NCBI GenBank assembly: GCA_016710525.1
Contig: JADJVQ010000015.1
Location: 54,786 to 118,785, forward strand
Length of the DNA stretch: 64,000 nucleotides
Direction: 5' to 3'
Source: Burkholderiaceae bacterium
GTDB lineage: Bacteria; Pseudomonadota; Gammaproteobacteria; Burkholderiales; Burkholderiaceae_E
In this document: positions 11,622-20,488 of the stretch, in pieces
Layout: each line of letters begins with the position of its first letter
Numbering within the stretch: the first letter of the stretch is position 1
Notes under the pieces: generated by a model
What the model saw: the letters and a program-made list of their open reading frames with translations, nothing else
Told to the model about the DNA's origin: nothing
Database searches by the model: none
Position numbers and translations under genes: made by a program

Positions 11622-12614
11622 TTAGCGGGCGGACCGTCGGACCCGGGGGAAGTCCCCGGCCAGCGGCGGATTTGAGGGGGCGGACAGTTCCCCGCCCTGT
11701 TGCCGCGGCGCCGCGAGTTGCGTGCCCTCTTCCTTGAGCCAGCCGATGAAGGCGCGCTCGTAGCGGCGCGGCAGGCGGCCCTTGCGGTAGGCCACCCGGG
11801 TGGTGTTCAGCGGAAACAGCTCGGTCGGCGCAGCACGCACGCGCCACAGGTCACCCTCGCCCTCCGGGCGCATCGCCATCTCGGTGACGATGCCCACCCC
11901 CAGGCCCAGCGCCGCGTAGGCCTTGATCACGTCGGCATCGGCCGCCTCGAGCACCACGTCCGGGGTGAGGCCGGCCGCGGTGAACGCGGCATCGATGCTG
12001 GTGCGCCCGGCAAACTGGGCGTCGTAGGTGACCAGCGGGTAACGCGCCAGCAGCGCCAGGTCGAGCCGTTCGTGCCGGTGCACCGCGTGCGCCGAGGGCG
12101 CAATCACGCAGTGGTGCCACGAAAACAGCGTTTCGCTCTCGAGCTCGTCGACCTTGCCCAGCAGTTCGGTCGCCACCCCCAGGTCGACCTCGCCGGCACG
12201 CAGCATGGCCACGATCTGCGCCGGACTGCCCTGGCGCAACTGCAGCCGCACGCCCGGATACGCCTCGCGCAGGCGCAGCACCGCCGGCGGCAGCACATAG
12301 CGGGCCTGGGTATGGGTGGCGGCCAGGCGCAGCACGCCGGTGTCGGCGCCGCGCAATTCGCGGCCCACCGACTTGAGGTTCTCGGCTTCGGTCAGCAGGC
12401 GCTCGGCGATGGCCAGCACCTCGTGCCCCTCGTCGGTGATCGCGGTCAGGCGCTTGCCGTGACGCACGAACACCTGCACGCCCAGTTCGTCCTCGAGCTC
12501 GCGGATGGCCTTGGACAGGCCCGGCTGCGAGGTGTGCAGCGCCGCCGCGGCCTGGGTGAGGTTCAGGCCGCGCCGCGCGGTTTCCCGCAGATAGCGCAGT
12601 TGTTGCAGGTTCAT
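11622..12614 (-). CDS. cysB: CysB-family LysR transcriptional regulator
   Basis: This 330-residue LysR regulator has an N-terminal winged helix (NLQQLRYLRETARRGLNLTQ, LHTSQPGLSKAIRELEDELG, FVRHGKRLTAIT) that closely matches CysB/Cbl, which activate sulfate-assimilation genes on sensing O-acetylserine or N-acetylserine. The effector domain follows (RLAATHTQARYVLPP, LGLGVGIVTEMA). The last 30 or so residues form a proline/arginine-rich tail not usual in CysB. It is immediately upstream of metH with a 9-bp gap, so both are probably co-transcribed, and it diverges from adenosine deaminase. The cys operon at 27.2 kb is its likely target. Confidence 0.85.
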   Translation of the reverse strand: MNLQQLRYLRETARRGLNLTQAAAALHTSQPGLSKAIRELEDELGVQVFVRHGKRLTAITDEGHEVLAIAERLLTEAENLKSVGRELRGADTGVLRLAATHTQARYVLPPAVLRLREAYPGVRLQLRQGSPAQIVAMLRAGEVDLGVATELLGKVDELESETLFSWHHCVIAPSAHAVHRHERLDLALLARYPLVTYDAQFAGRTSIDAAFTAAGLTPDVVLEAADADVIKAYAALGLGVGIVTEMAMRPEGEGDLWRVRAAPTELFPLNTTRVAYRKGRLPRRYERAFIGWLKEEGTQLAAPRQQGGELSAPSNPPLAGDFPRVRRSAR

Positions 12615-12660
12615 GGGGCCGCAGTGTGCCCGCGCACGTCGGCCGGGTCGACCATCGACC

Positions 12661-12688
12661 GCGATTGCGTGATCTTATTCACAATCGC
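12661..12688. promoter_or_regulatory. 7-bp inverted repeat upstream of adenosine deaminase
   Basis: GCGATTG (12661-12667) and CAATCGC (12682-12688) form a perfect inverted repeat with a 14-bp AT-rich spacer. It lies between cysB and the adenosine deaminase gene, directly before the latter's AAGGAGG site at 12692-12698. It could be an operator for CysB or another regulator, or an mRNA hairpin in the deaminase leader. Confidence 0.45.
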
Positions 12689-12704
12689 GATAAGGAGGCC
12701 CCCC

Positions 12705-13763
12705 ATGAACCCCATCGACTTCGACGCCATCCCGCGCGAGCGCCTGCCCGCGCTGCTGCGCGCCGCCCCCAAGGCGGAACTGCACATCCACATCGAGGGC
12801 TCGCTCGAGCCCGAACTGATCTTCAAGCTGGCCCGGCGCAACGGCGTGGCGCCGGCCTACCCGAGCGTCGAGGCGCTGCGCGCCGCCTACGCGTTCACCG
12901 ACCTGCAGAGCTTCCTGGACATCTACTACGCCGGCGCCAGCGTGCTGCTGACCGAGGCCGACTTCTTCGACATGGCCTGGGCCTACCTCGAGCGCGCGGC
13001 GGCCGACAACGTCGTGCACGCCGAAATTTTCTTCGATCCGCAGACCCACACCGCGCGCGGCGTCGACATCGGCACGGTGATCCGCGGCCTGCACCACGCC
13101 TGCCAGCGCGGCCACGCCGAACTGGGCGTCAGCGCCACGCTGATCCTGTGCTTCCTGCGCCATCTCAGCGAAGACGATGCGATGGCCACGCTGGAGGCGG
13201 CGCTGCCGTACCGGCATCAGTTCATCGGCGTGGGCCTGGACAGCAGCGAACGCGGCCACCCGCCCGAACAGTTCACCCGAGTCTTCGAGCGCGCCGGCAC
13301 GCTCGGCCTGCACCGGGTGGCCCATGCCGGCGAAGAAGGGCCGCCGGCCTACATCGAGGGCGCGTTGGATCGGCTGCAGGTCGAACGCATCGACCACGGC
13401 GTGCGCTGCCTGGAGAGCCCCGCGCTGGTGCGCCGACTGGCCGATGCACGGGTACCGCTGACGGTGTGCCCGCTGTCCAACGTCAAGCTGTGCGTGTTCC
13501 CGACCATGGCGCAGCACAACCTGCCGGCGCTGCTCGAGGCCGGGCTGTGCGTGACCCTGAACAGCGACGATCCGGCGTACTTCGGGGGGTACCTGAACCA
13601 GAACCTGACCGCGGCCTTCGAGGCACTTCCCCAACTGGACGCCCGGCACGCCTATGCGGTCCTGCGCAACAGCCTGGAGGCGAGCTTCGCGACAGCGGCG
13701 GCCAAGGCCGGATGGGTGGCAGGGCTGGATCGGGCATTCGCCCGCGCGGCCGGCGGCGCCTGA
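12705..13763 (+). CDS. Adenosine/adenine deaminase
   Basis: This 352-residue zinc amidohydrolase converts adenosine (or adenine) to inosine (or hypoxanthine) for purine salvage. Visible active-site elements are KAELHIHIEGSLEP (zinc HxH), VAHAGEEGPP (zinc His plus catalytic Glu), ERIDHGVRC (catalytic His) and TLNSDDPAYFGGYL (zinc Asp pair). The length and the PAYFGGY segment suit the adenosine/adenine deaminase branch common in proteobacteria. ATG 12705 has a near-perfect AAGGAGG ribosome site. It is divergent from cysB. Whether adenine or adenosine is preferred cannot be decided here. Confidence 0.92.
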   Translation: MNPIDFDAIPRERLPALLRAAPKAELHIHIEGSLEPELIFKLARRNGVAPAYPSVEALRAAYAFTDLQSFLDIYYAGASVLLTEADFFDMAWAYLERAAADNVVHAEIFFDPQTHTARGVDIGTVIRGLHHACQRGHAELGVSATLILCFLRHLSEDDAMATLEAALPYRHQFIGVGLDSSERGHPPEQFTRVFERAGTLGLHRVAHAGEEGPPAYIEGALDRLQVERIDHGVRCLESPALVRRLADARVPLTVCPLSNVKLCVFPTMAQHNLPALLEAGLCVTLNSDDPAYFGGYLNQNLTAAFEALPQLDARHAYAVLRNSLEASFATAAAKAGWVAGLDRAFARAAGGA

Positions 13764-13820
13764 GGGCGGACGGCACCTGAGAGCTGAAGCTGCTTTCGGC
13801 GAGGACACTGCCGGGCGGGC

Positions 13821-13898
13821 AGCGCCGGTGCTCAGCGCCGGTGTTCAGCGCCGGTGTTCAGCGCCCGTGTTCAGCGCCCGTGTTCAGCGCCCATGCTC
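13821..13898. repeat. Six 13-bp tandem repeats (AGCGCCGGTGTTC type) at a gene end
   Basis: Six consecutive 13-bp units (AGCGCCGGTGCTC, AGCGCCGGTGTTC twice, AGCGCCCGTGTTC twice, AGCGCCCATGCTC) run from 13821 to 13898. The last unit enters the stop codon (13897-13899) of the minus-strand flavoprotein gene. Paired neighbouring variants indicate stepwise duplication. Confidence 0.9.
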
Positions 13899-15417
13899 AG
13901 CGCGCCGCGCGCTGCGGAACCTCGCGTTCGCCCTCCAGCGCCTGGGCCCGGTCGGGCCGGAGTTCCTCGTGGTATTCGGCATCTTCATTGACGCCCCAGA
14001 CATCGAAACGTTCGCGACCCGCGAGGATGTTCTCGACCGTGAGGACCGCGGTCATCATCGCGTGGTCCTGGTTGTTGTACTTGTGCATGCCGTTGCGCCC
14101 GACGAAGTGCAGGGTCGGATACCGCTCGCGGAACTCGGCCCTCACCGCGTCGACGACCCCGCGGTAGCCCTCGTCGTAGACCGGATAGGCCTTGGGCTGG
14201 CGCACCACGCAGCCGTCGACCACCTGGTCTTTCGACACCAGGCCCAGCGCCTCGATCTCGCGGGTGGCCAGGCCGATCAGTTCGGCATCCGAGCTGTCCC
14301 ACAGGCTGTCGCCCTCGAAGCAGAAATACTCGAGCCCCAGGCACGCGAATCCGGGCTGAGGAATCATGTCGGGCGACCAGGAGGCGAAGTTCTGGATGCG
14401 CCCGACGCGCACCTGGGTGTCGTGAATGTAGATCCAGTTGTCGTCGAACAGCCCGCCTTCGTCACGCAGCACCAGCGCAACCGTGATGAAGTCCCGGTAA
14501 CGCAGCGTTCGCGCCGCCGCGGCGCAAACGGGCAGAGGGGCCACCGCGCCGACCACGTCGCGCATCGGAGCCGAGCAGATCACGTGGGCGGCCCGAAACA
14601 CTTCGCGCGTGCCGTCGTCACGCCGCACCTCCACCGTCCAGCCGCCCGTGGTCTCGTCGCGCGTGAACCGGACCGCCTGGCGGCCCATGAACAACCGGGC
14701 GCCCGACTCCTGCACCGTGGTCGCGACGCTTTCCCAGAGCATGCCGGGGCCCTTGCGCGGGTAGCGGAACGACTCGATCAGGGTCTTGACCGTGTCCCTG
14801 CCCGCCGGCGCGCCGCTCGCGCGCGACAGCCCGAGGCTGCGGATCAGCGCATCGAGCATCGCGGCGCCGAGGTTCAAGCCCTTGATGCGCTGCGCGGCCC
14901 AGTCGGCCGACAGCTCGTCGCAGCTCATGCCCCAGACCTTTTCGGTGTAGGTCCGAAAGAAGATCGAGTACAGGCGTTCGCCGAACTGATTCGCGACCCA
15001 CTCGTGGAAGGTGCGGGGCTGGCGCGTGGGCAGCAGGCGGGCCCAGCCATACGAAACCACGCAGCGCACGCTCTCCCACAGGCCCAGATTGCGCAGCGCC
15101 TCGAACGCGCGCAGCGGGTAGCTGTACAGCGCCCGGTCATACAGGATGCGCGACTTGCGGGGCCGCTGCAGGAAATCGCCGGGCAGCATCTCGGACCACA
15201 GGCGCTCGATCTCCTGCGACTTCGAGAAGAACCGATGGCCGCCGATGTCGAACAGGAAGCCCTTGTAGCGCTGCGTGCGGCTGATCCCTCCGACATAGAC
15301 CGGATCGGCCTCCAGGATGCCGACCCGCAGCGTGGACTTGCGGGTCAGCTCCCAGGCCGCCGTCAGTCCGGCCGGACCGGCGCCGATCACCAGCACGTCG
15401 AACTCGGCGCCGTTCAT
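13897..15417 (-). CDS. FAD-dependent oxidoreductase of the UDP-galactopyranose-mutase/amine-oxidase-like group
   Basis: The 506-residue protein opens with FDVLVIGAGPAGLTAAWELT, the dinucleotide-binding GxGxxG fold, followed by GGISRTQRYKGFLFDIGGHRF, as in UDP-galactopyranose mutase and protoporphyrinogen-oxidase-like flavoproteins. The FRTYTEKVWGMSCDELSADWA segment and terminal HFVGRNGMHKYNNQDHAM support the group often found in cell-surface glycan loci. A likely role is FAD-dependent rearrangement or desaturation of a lipid- or nucleotide-linked sugar. It follows the membrane-protein gene by 30 bp on the same strand and is probably co-transcribed with it. A 13-bp minisatellite overlaps its stop codon. 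Confidence 0.75.
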   Translation of the reverse strand: MNGAEFDVLVIGAGPAGLTAAWELTRKSTLRVGILEADPVYVGGISRTQRYKGFLFDIGGHRFFSKSQEIERLWSEMLPGDFLQRPRKSRILYDRALYSYPLRAFEALRNLGLWESVRCVVSYGWARLLPTRQPRTFHEWVANQFGERLYSIFFRTYTEKVWGMSCDELSADWAAQRIKGLNLGAAMLDALIRSLGLSRASGAPAGRDTVKTLIESFRYPRKGPGMLWESVATTVQESGARLFMGRQAVRFTRDETTGGWTVEVRRDDGTREVFRAAHVICSAPMRDVVGAVAPLPVCAAAARTLRYRDFITVALVLRDEGGLFDDNWIYIHDTQVRVGRIQNFASWSPDMIPQPGFACLGLEYFCFEGDSLWDSSDAELIGLATREIEALGLVSKDQVVDGCVVRQPKAYPVYDEGYRGVVDAVRAEFRERYPTLHFVGRNGMHKYNNQDHAMMTAVLTVENILAGRERFDVWGVNEDAEYHEELRPDRAQALEGEREVPQRAAR

Positions 15418-15447
15418 GGCGTGGCCTTCACGATGCTCGAATCCTCA

Positions 15448-17379
15448 TCAGGATGCCTTGCGGCCAGGGTTTGGCAGGGACTTCACCTCGGAGCCCAGAT
15501 CGGCGCAGCGGTGCAGGTAGTGATCCTTGCCGGTCTCGAGGTCCCGAAACGGCGGCGCGGCCAATGGCCCGAGCTCGACGGAAAGCACCACGAAGTCCAG
15601 ACCCGGCTGAGCGCAGGCCGCATCGAGGTCGGCGCGGCTCGGCACGGGCAGCGAGTCCCGGGGCACGAAGTGCCGGAAATCCGGGCTGGCGTCGCTGCCC
15701 GCGACAGCGGCAACACCCGCCATCCGGCGGCTGACCTGCATCGCGGATTCCCGGCTGAAGACCGCGCCCGGCAGCTGGGTCCGTGAGGCATAGACCCTGC
15801 GATTCAGCGCCAGCCAGACGTGCTGAGCGTGTTCCGGCCACAACACCGTCTGGCTCTTGCCGATCACCTCCGACCACTTCGGCTGGCCCATCGCCAGCAT
15901 CCGATCCACCTCGCGCGGTGCCGGACCGCGGCCATCGAATGCCAGCGCCGCCAGCATCACGATGACGATCGCGCCCGACCAAGCGAGGGCCTGCGGGCGC
16001 GTGGCGGCACCGGTTCGACGAGCGACGATCGGTGCCGCCAGGACCAGCGCGGGCAGCACGGCCCACCCGAGATGCTCGCGGGCCAGCGCGAACCGCAGGC
16101 CCGGGAGCGTGAGGTCCGGGTCACGCCCGGCTTCCAGAGCCAGCTGAACGAGCACCGCCGCCGCCACGGCCGCCACGGCTATCAGTGATAAAACGGCGAA
16201 CGCCAGGCGATGTGCCCTTGGCGTGCGGCCCGCGTCGTCCGACAGCAGGGGGAACAGGCTGACCAGGTAGACCGCCGGCATCATCCAGAGCAGCTCCAGC
16301 CAGGGATGGCTGGTCAGCACGATCGCCGGAACCGCCGCGAACAGGGCGAGCCGGGCGGCGACCCGCTCGCCGGGCAGCGCGGCGGCGGTGCCGATCGCCG
16401 CCAGCGGCGCCACCCAGGCGGCGATCCAGCCGAAGCGCCAGAACTGCACCTGCAGACCGAGTTCCCAGCGGCTGAGCGCAGCCAGGACCGTCAGCGCGAG
16501 GCCCAGCGCGCCGCAGGCCGCGATGACCCGCCAGGCGAGCGCCCAGCGCCCCTCGGACAGCCGGGCGCACCGATGCAGCACGACCAGCGGCACGAGCATG
16601 CGGACCCAGTCCAGGGGCCGCCATTCGTCCGGGGTGACGATCGGGCTGCAGCGCCGCAGCAGCCCGTACCAGGCTTCATCGACCCGCGCGATTCCCAGGC
16701 CCGGAAAAGGTCCGCAGACCGCCGCCAGCGCCGCGATGCCCAGCGCCAGCAGCAGCTTCCAGTGCCGCCGCCAGAACGGCTCGAACGTGATCAGAGCGCC
16801 CGCCAGCACGGCCGGCGCCGCCATGATCGGGTGGATGGCAGCGGCGGCCAGCAGCAGCGCCCCGCCTGCCGCGCGCGCCCCGGCCAGGCAGGCCAGCAGC
16901 CCGCCCGCCGCCAGAGGCTCGGCGAAGGAACGCGCGGTCAAGAAGGGCTCGGCCACCCGCAGGACGAGATCGCTGCTGTAAAACGCCGGCAGCGCAAACA
17001 CCGCCGCCGCCGCCGGGACGAGGACGCCGGCGGGCACGACGCGGGCGATCCAAGCGACCGCCACGCCGAACCACAGCAGCTGCGCCACCGCCCACCCCAG
17101 CCGCGATGCGCCGGTCAGCCCGAAGGCATCGACCGCCGCCCCATAGGCTCGCCCGAAGACCGTGTAATCGTCCTGCGATCCGTATGCGAAGAACAGATCG
17201 CCGCGAAACACCTCCGGCAGGTGATGGAGCATCGCCTGGGCCGCGTACAGGATCCCGTCGTGATGGATGCCGGACCACGGATGGGTGAAGGCCCAGAGGC
17301 CCGCGAGCGCGAGCCAGGTGCTCGGACCGATCGGCCTGGGCGCCCCCAGCGGAGCGATATTCCGCTGCAGGTGCGGCAT
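15448..17379 (-). CDS. Large polytopic membrane protein, possibly GT-C glycosyltransferase-like
   Basis: The 643-residue product has ten or more predicted membrane helices built from Ala/Leu/Val-rich runs (for example LLLALGIAALAAVCG and AIVIVMLAALAF) and a C-terminal soluble domain. Near the N-terminus, the loop HPWSGIHHDGILYAAQAM followed by a region with SQDDYTVFGRAYG resembles GT-C enzymes, whose first loop carries an acidic catalytic motif. The start at ATG 17379 (MPHLQRNIAP) is preferred over an in-frame start further upstream because the latter adds an atypical tail. It lies upstream of the FAD oxidoreductase, so both may modify a lipid-linked glycan. The specific reaction is unknown. 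Confidence 0.65.
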   Translation of the reverse strand: MPHLQRNIAPLGAPRPIGPSTWLALAGLWAFTHPWSGIHHDGILYAAQAMLHHLPEVFRGDLFFAYGSQDDYTVFGRAYGAAVDAFGLTGASRLGWAVAQLLWFGVAVAWIARVVPAGVLVPAAAAVFALPAFYSSDLVLRVAEPFLTARSFAEPLAAGGLLACLAGARAAGGALLLAAAAIHPIMAAPAVLAGALITFEPFWRRHWKLLLALGIAALAAVCGPFPGLGIARVDEAWYGLLRRCSPIVTPDEWRPLDWVRMLVPLVVLHRCARLSEGRWALAWRVIAACGALGLALTVLAALSRWELGLQVQFWRFGWIAAWVAPLAAIGTAAALPGERVAARLALFAAVPAIVLTSHPWLELLWMMPAVYLVSLFPLLSDDAGRTPRAHRLAFAVLSLIAVAAVAAAVLVQLALEAGRDPDLTLPGLRFALAREHLGWAVLPALVLAAPIVARRTGAATRPQALAWSGAIVIVMLAALAFDGRGPAPREVDRMLAMGQPKWSEVIGKSQTVLWPEHAQHVWLALNRRVYASRTQLPGAVFSRESAMQVSRRMAGVAAVAGSDASPDFRHFVPRDSLPVPSRADLDAACAQPGLDFVVLSVELGPLAAPPFRDLETGKDHYLHRCADLGSEVKSLPNPGRKAS

Positions 17380-17527
17380 GGCAGGCAAGAGCCGACCTCG
17401 ACAGATGGCGCCATTCGGCGGGCGGCCGATTATCGGCCCAGCGGCGGGCCAACTCAACGGGAACCGGCGAAAACCGGCCCCGGGCGTTGCGCCCGCTACA
17501 CCGGGCGCGCGGTGCCTCCGCCCCGGA

Positions 17528-18946
17528 TCAGAATCGCTTCATCAGGTCCAGCATCCGCCGGGCCAGCGGGCTGTAAGGCGGCAGGAACAGCTTCATGCCA
17601 TTGAGCCGCGACTGCATGAAGATCGGCTTCATCTTGCTGAAGGTCGCGAAACCCCACTGCCCATGGTAGTGACCCATGCCCGATGGCCCTACCCCGCCGA
17701 AGGGCATCGACTCCTGCGCAACATGCAGGATGGTCTCGTTGACGCACACGCCACCGGCATGGGTCTCTTCCATCGCACGGGCGACCCGTCGCCGGTCGTG
17801 GTCGAACCAGTACAGCGCCAGCGGACGCGGCCGGGCCTTGATGTACTCCAGAGCTTCCTCGATGCGGCCATAGCCCACCAGCGGAAGCAGCGGGCCGAAA
17901 ATCTCCTCGCGCATCACCCCACTGTCGGCGGGCGGGTCGATCAGCAGCGTCGGCGCCAGCCGGTGCCGGGCGTCGTCGCGGGCAGCGTCGTCGAACAGCA
18001 CCTCGACGCGGCTGCCGCGCCTCACGGCTTCGTCCAGATCGCGGGTCAGCCGCTGGTACTGCCGATCGTTGACCACGCTGCAATAGCCGGGGTCGGCCAG
18101 TCCGCCAGGCACCATCGCGCGGGTCTGGCGGCGCGCCTGCGCGACGAACTCGTCGATGCGCGACCGGGGCAGCAGCACGTAGTCGGGGGCGATGCAGGTC
18201 TGCCCGGCGTTCATCAGCTTGCCGGCCAGGATGCGCTGAACCGCATGCTCCATCGGGTATTCGGGCGTGATGACCGTGGGCGACTTGCCGCCCAGTTCCA
18301 GCGTGACCGGCGTCAGGTTGCGGGCCGCCGCGCCCATCACATGGCGCCCGATCGTGGTCGAGCCGGTGAACAGCAGGTGGTCGAAGGGCAGCGCGCTGAA
18401 CTGCGCGGCCACGTCTGGGCCGCCGGTGACCACCGCCACCTCGTCGGCGGCAAAGGCCTTCGCGCACAGGGCCTGGAAGCAGCTGGCGAAAGCGGGCGAT
18501 GCTTCGGACATCTTGACCATCACCCGGTTGCCCGCCGCCAGCGCCGCGGCCATCGGTCCGATCGCCAGGTACAGCGGGTAGTTCCAGGGCACCAGAATGC
18601 CGACCACGCCCAGCGGCTGCGGCATCACCCGCCCGGAGGCCGGCAGGAACCACTTGCCCACGCCGGCTCGCCGCGGCTTCATCCAGCGCGCGCCGTGGCG
18701 CAGGGCGCCTTTGATCTCCGCGAGGCTGGGCCAGATCTCGGCCACGTCGGTCTCGATCGCCGGCCGTCCGCCGAAGTCCTGGTCGATGGACTGCTTGATG
18801 GCAGCCTCGTTGTCGCGGATCAGATCGAGCAGCCGCCGCAGCCGATGGGCCCGCGCCTCCCAGGGTGAATACGGCGCGGCCGAGAATGCGGCGCGCTGGG
18901 CCTCGAACAGGGCTTGCAGGGGGACAGGCAGATCGTTGGCGTTCAT
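17528..18946 (-). CDS. calB: Coniferyl-aldehyde-type dehydrogenase
   Basis: This 472-residue NAD(P)-dependent aldehyde dehydrogenase oxidises an aldehyde to the acid. Visible signatures are LGVVGILVPWNYPLYLAIGP, FTGSTTIGRHV, LELGGKSPTVI (catalytic Glu) and GQTCIAPDYVLLP (catalytic Cys). The short length and the IFMQSRLNGMKLFLPPY end match coniferyl aldehyde dehydrogenase (CalB) rather than longer betaine-type enzymes. Coniferyl aldehyde oxidation gives ferulate, the substrate class of the ligase at 2.9 kb, so the two steps fit one pathway. It is transcribed away from the palindromic element at 19.1 kb. Confidence 0.82.
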   Translation of the reverse strand: MNANDLPVPLQALFEAQRAAFSAAPYSPWEARAHRLRRLLDLIRDNEAAIKQSIDQDFGGRPAIETDVAEIWPSLAEIKGALRHGARWMKPRRAGVGKWFLPASGRVMPQPLGVVGILVPWNYPLYLAIGPMAAALAAGNRVMVKMSEASPAFASCFQALCAKAFAADEVAVVTGGPDVAAQFSALPFDHLLFTGSTTIGRHVMGAAARNLTPVTLELGGKSPTVITPEYPMEHAVQRILAGKLMNAGQTCIAPDYVLLPRSRIDEFVAQARRQTRAMVPGGLADPGYCSVVNDRQYQRLTRDLDEAVRRGSRVEVLFDDAARDDARHRLAPTLLIDPPADSGVMREEIFGPLLPLVGYGRIEEALEYIKARPRPLALYWFDHDRRRVARAMEETHAGGVCVNETILHVAQESMPFGGVGPSGMGHYHGQWGFATFSKMKPIFMQSRLNGMKLFLPPYSPLARRMLDLMKRF

Positions 18947-19137
18947 CGTCTCAGTGTGCCCAAGCCAGCCGCCCCGGTCGACCGTCTTCGTGGAGAACCC
19001 GCTCTAAACCGCCGGCGCCCTCGGGCACTGAAATTCGCCACCGCCTGTCCGCCGCAGCCGGACCCGCTCCCCACGCCCCTCCTTCGGCCCTGACGCCCAG
19101 GCGTCCCCCCCGCACGCACCCAACGCGCCAAGCGCCG

Positions 19138-19337
19138 CTGATCGAAAGCCCCCGCCCCACCCGTCGGCGCAGCCGAGGAGCGCAGCCGACCGGGGGCAGC
19201 CGCGCGCAGCGCGGCCGGGCGTGCTTGTCTGAGGCCTGAAAGGCCGAGTTTGCACGCCCGCCCCGGACGGCGAGCACCGCAGGGAACCCTCGCGCAGCGA
19301 GGGCCAGCCGTCGGGCGGGGCAGGGGCTTTCGATCAG
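19138..19337. repeat. 200-bp palindromic element with 30-bp imperfect terminal inverted repeats
   Basis: The left end (19138-19167, beginning CTGATCGAAAGCCCCCGCCC) and right end (19308-19337, ending GGGGCTTTCGATCAG) are inverted copies matching at 27 of 30 positions. The interior holds further small palindromes (CCTCGCGCAGCGAGG, GCCGCGCGCAGCGCGGC) and the string CGAGCACCGCAGGGAACCC, which I recall as common in Burkholderiales intergenic repeats. No transposase is encoded. It occupies most of the 446-bp gap between the calB and esterase genes. It could be a miniature inverted-repeat element or a bidirectional terminator-like structure. Confidence 0.75.
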
Positions 19338-19415
19338 CGGCGCCCGCTCCAATCGCCGAGGGCCAGCCGTCGGCCGGCGCAGGGGCTTTCGATCAGCGCC
19401 GCCCGCTCCGATCAG
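19298..19415. repeat. 59-bp tandem duplication of the element's right end, running into the esterase stop
   Basis: The segment starting CGAGGGCCAGCCGTCGG at 19298 recurs at 19357, and both continue through GGGGCTTTCGATCAGCG and CGCCCGCTCC. The offset is 59 bp. The second copy contains the stop codon of the minus-strand esterase at 19393-19395, so element and gene end have fused. Confidence 0.8.
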
Positions 19416-20481
19416 CGAGGTCCAGCCAGTCGAGAATCGCCCCATTGAGCTCCGCCGGATACACATGGCTCAAGTCATCGAGCTCGCGATAGCTGACCTT
19501 CGCTCCGGCCGCCGACAACGCCTCGCGGGCCGCGCGCGCCATCTCGACCGGAAACATCCAGTCCAGCGCGCCATGGGTGATGTGGATCGGCAGCCCGCGC
19601 AGGCGCTCGGCGTCAGCCATCTGGGCCAGCATCGGATGGAAGGCCGCGCACGAAGGCGCCAGGTGGGTGAAGGGCGATGCGGGCTCCAGCCCGGACACAT
19701 AGGAAAACGTGCCGCCATCGCTCATGCCGGTCAGCAGCCGCCGGTTGGGATCGACCCGCCAGTGCGCACTCACGAACTCGAGGATCTGCGCCAGGTGCGG
19801 GGTGTCCACGTCGTCCCCGGACAGCGACCAGGTCGAGCCCAGCGAGGTCGGCGCGACCAGGATCGCGCCCCGGGCGCGCGCATCGCGCAGCCAGCTCCAC
19901 AGGAACGCCCGGCCGCGGCCGCCGCCGCCGTGCAGCGCCATGATCAGCGGATGGGCGCGCTCGGGCGAATAGGTCTCGGGCACATAGACCCAGACGACCT
20001 CTCGCGAATCGGGCGAATCGCCAAACGCCATCAGGCCGGTATGGTCCGGAGCCGGGATCAGCAGCCGGCGCTGCAGCGCCTCGTCGTCACGACCGGCCGG
20101 ATCGAGGAAGAACCGGTTCACGGCAGCGATGAGCCCGGCCAGCGGATACAGCGCCTCGAGCGCGCGCGGCAGGTGCCGAAGTGCCCGATACGCCTTCGGC
20201 ATGGCCTCGCCCGACCCCACGGCGGCACGCAGTCCTTCGATGGCCGAGGCGGTTTCGCCGGCCGCCGCGTCGAGCTGCGCGCCCAGCGTCGACAGGCGCG
20301 CCGGCCAGGGCGGATGGGCCGCGACCGCGGCCTTCAGGCGGAATTCGGACGCGGCCAAGCCGGCCACGAGCCCCGCCAGCGCGGGCGGATGCAGGCCACG
20401 CGCGACCGCGCTCAGCCCATCCAGGCAGGCCAGCAGAGGCTCGAGCACAGGCTCGACAAGGTCAAGGTCGTGGTCGATCAC
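19393..20481 (-). CDS. Alpha/beta-hydrolase, phospholipase/carboxylesterase or PHB-depolymerase-like
   Basis: The 362-residue protein has an N-terminal helical region of about 140 residues and then an alpha/beta-hydrolase domain: VWVYVPETYSPERAHPLIMALHGGGGRGRAFLW (oxyanion HGGGG), TGMSDGGTFSY (nucleophile Ser in GxSxGG) and a late ELDDLSHVYPAE with the catalytic His. THGALDWMFPVEM holds the probable acid. Its start lies 8 bp after dctM and on the same strand, so it belongs to the TRAP operon. It may release the acid taken up by that transporter from an ester. Substrate unknown. Confidence 0.75.
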   Translation of the reverse strand: MIDHDLDLVEPVLEPLLACLDGLSAVARGLHPPALAGLVAGLAASEFRLKAAVAAHPPWPARLSTLGAQLDAAAGETASAIEGLRAAVGSGEAMPKAYRALRHLPRALEALYPLAGLIAAVNRFFLDPAGRDDEALQRRLLIPAPDHTGLMAFGDSPDSREVVWVYVPETYSPERAHPLIMALHGGGGRGRAFLWSWLRDARARGAILVAPTSLGSTWSLSGDDVDTPHLAQILEFVSAHWRVDPNRRLLTGMSDGGTFSYVSGLEPASPFTHLAPSCAAFHPMLAQMADAERLRGLPIHITHGALDWMFPVEMARAAREALSAAGAKVSYRELDDLSHVYPAELNGAILDWLDLADRSGRR

Positions 20482-20488
20482 GGGCTCC

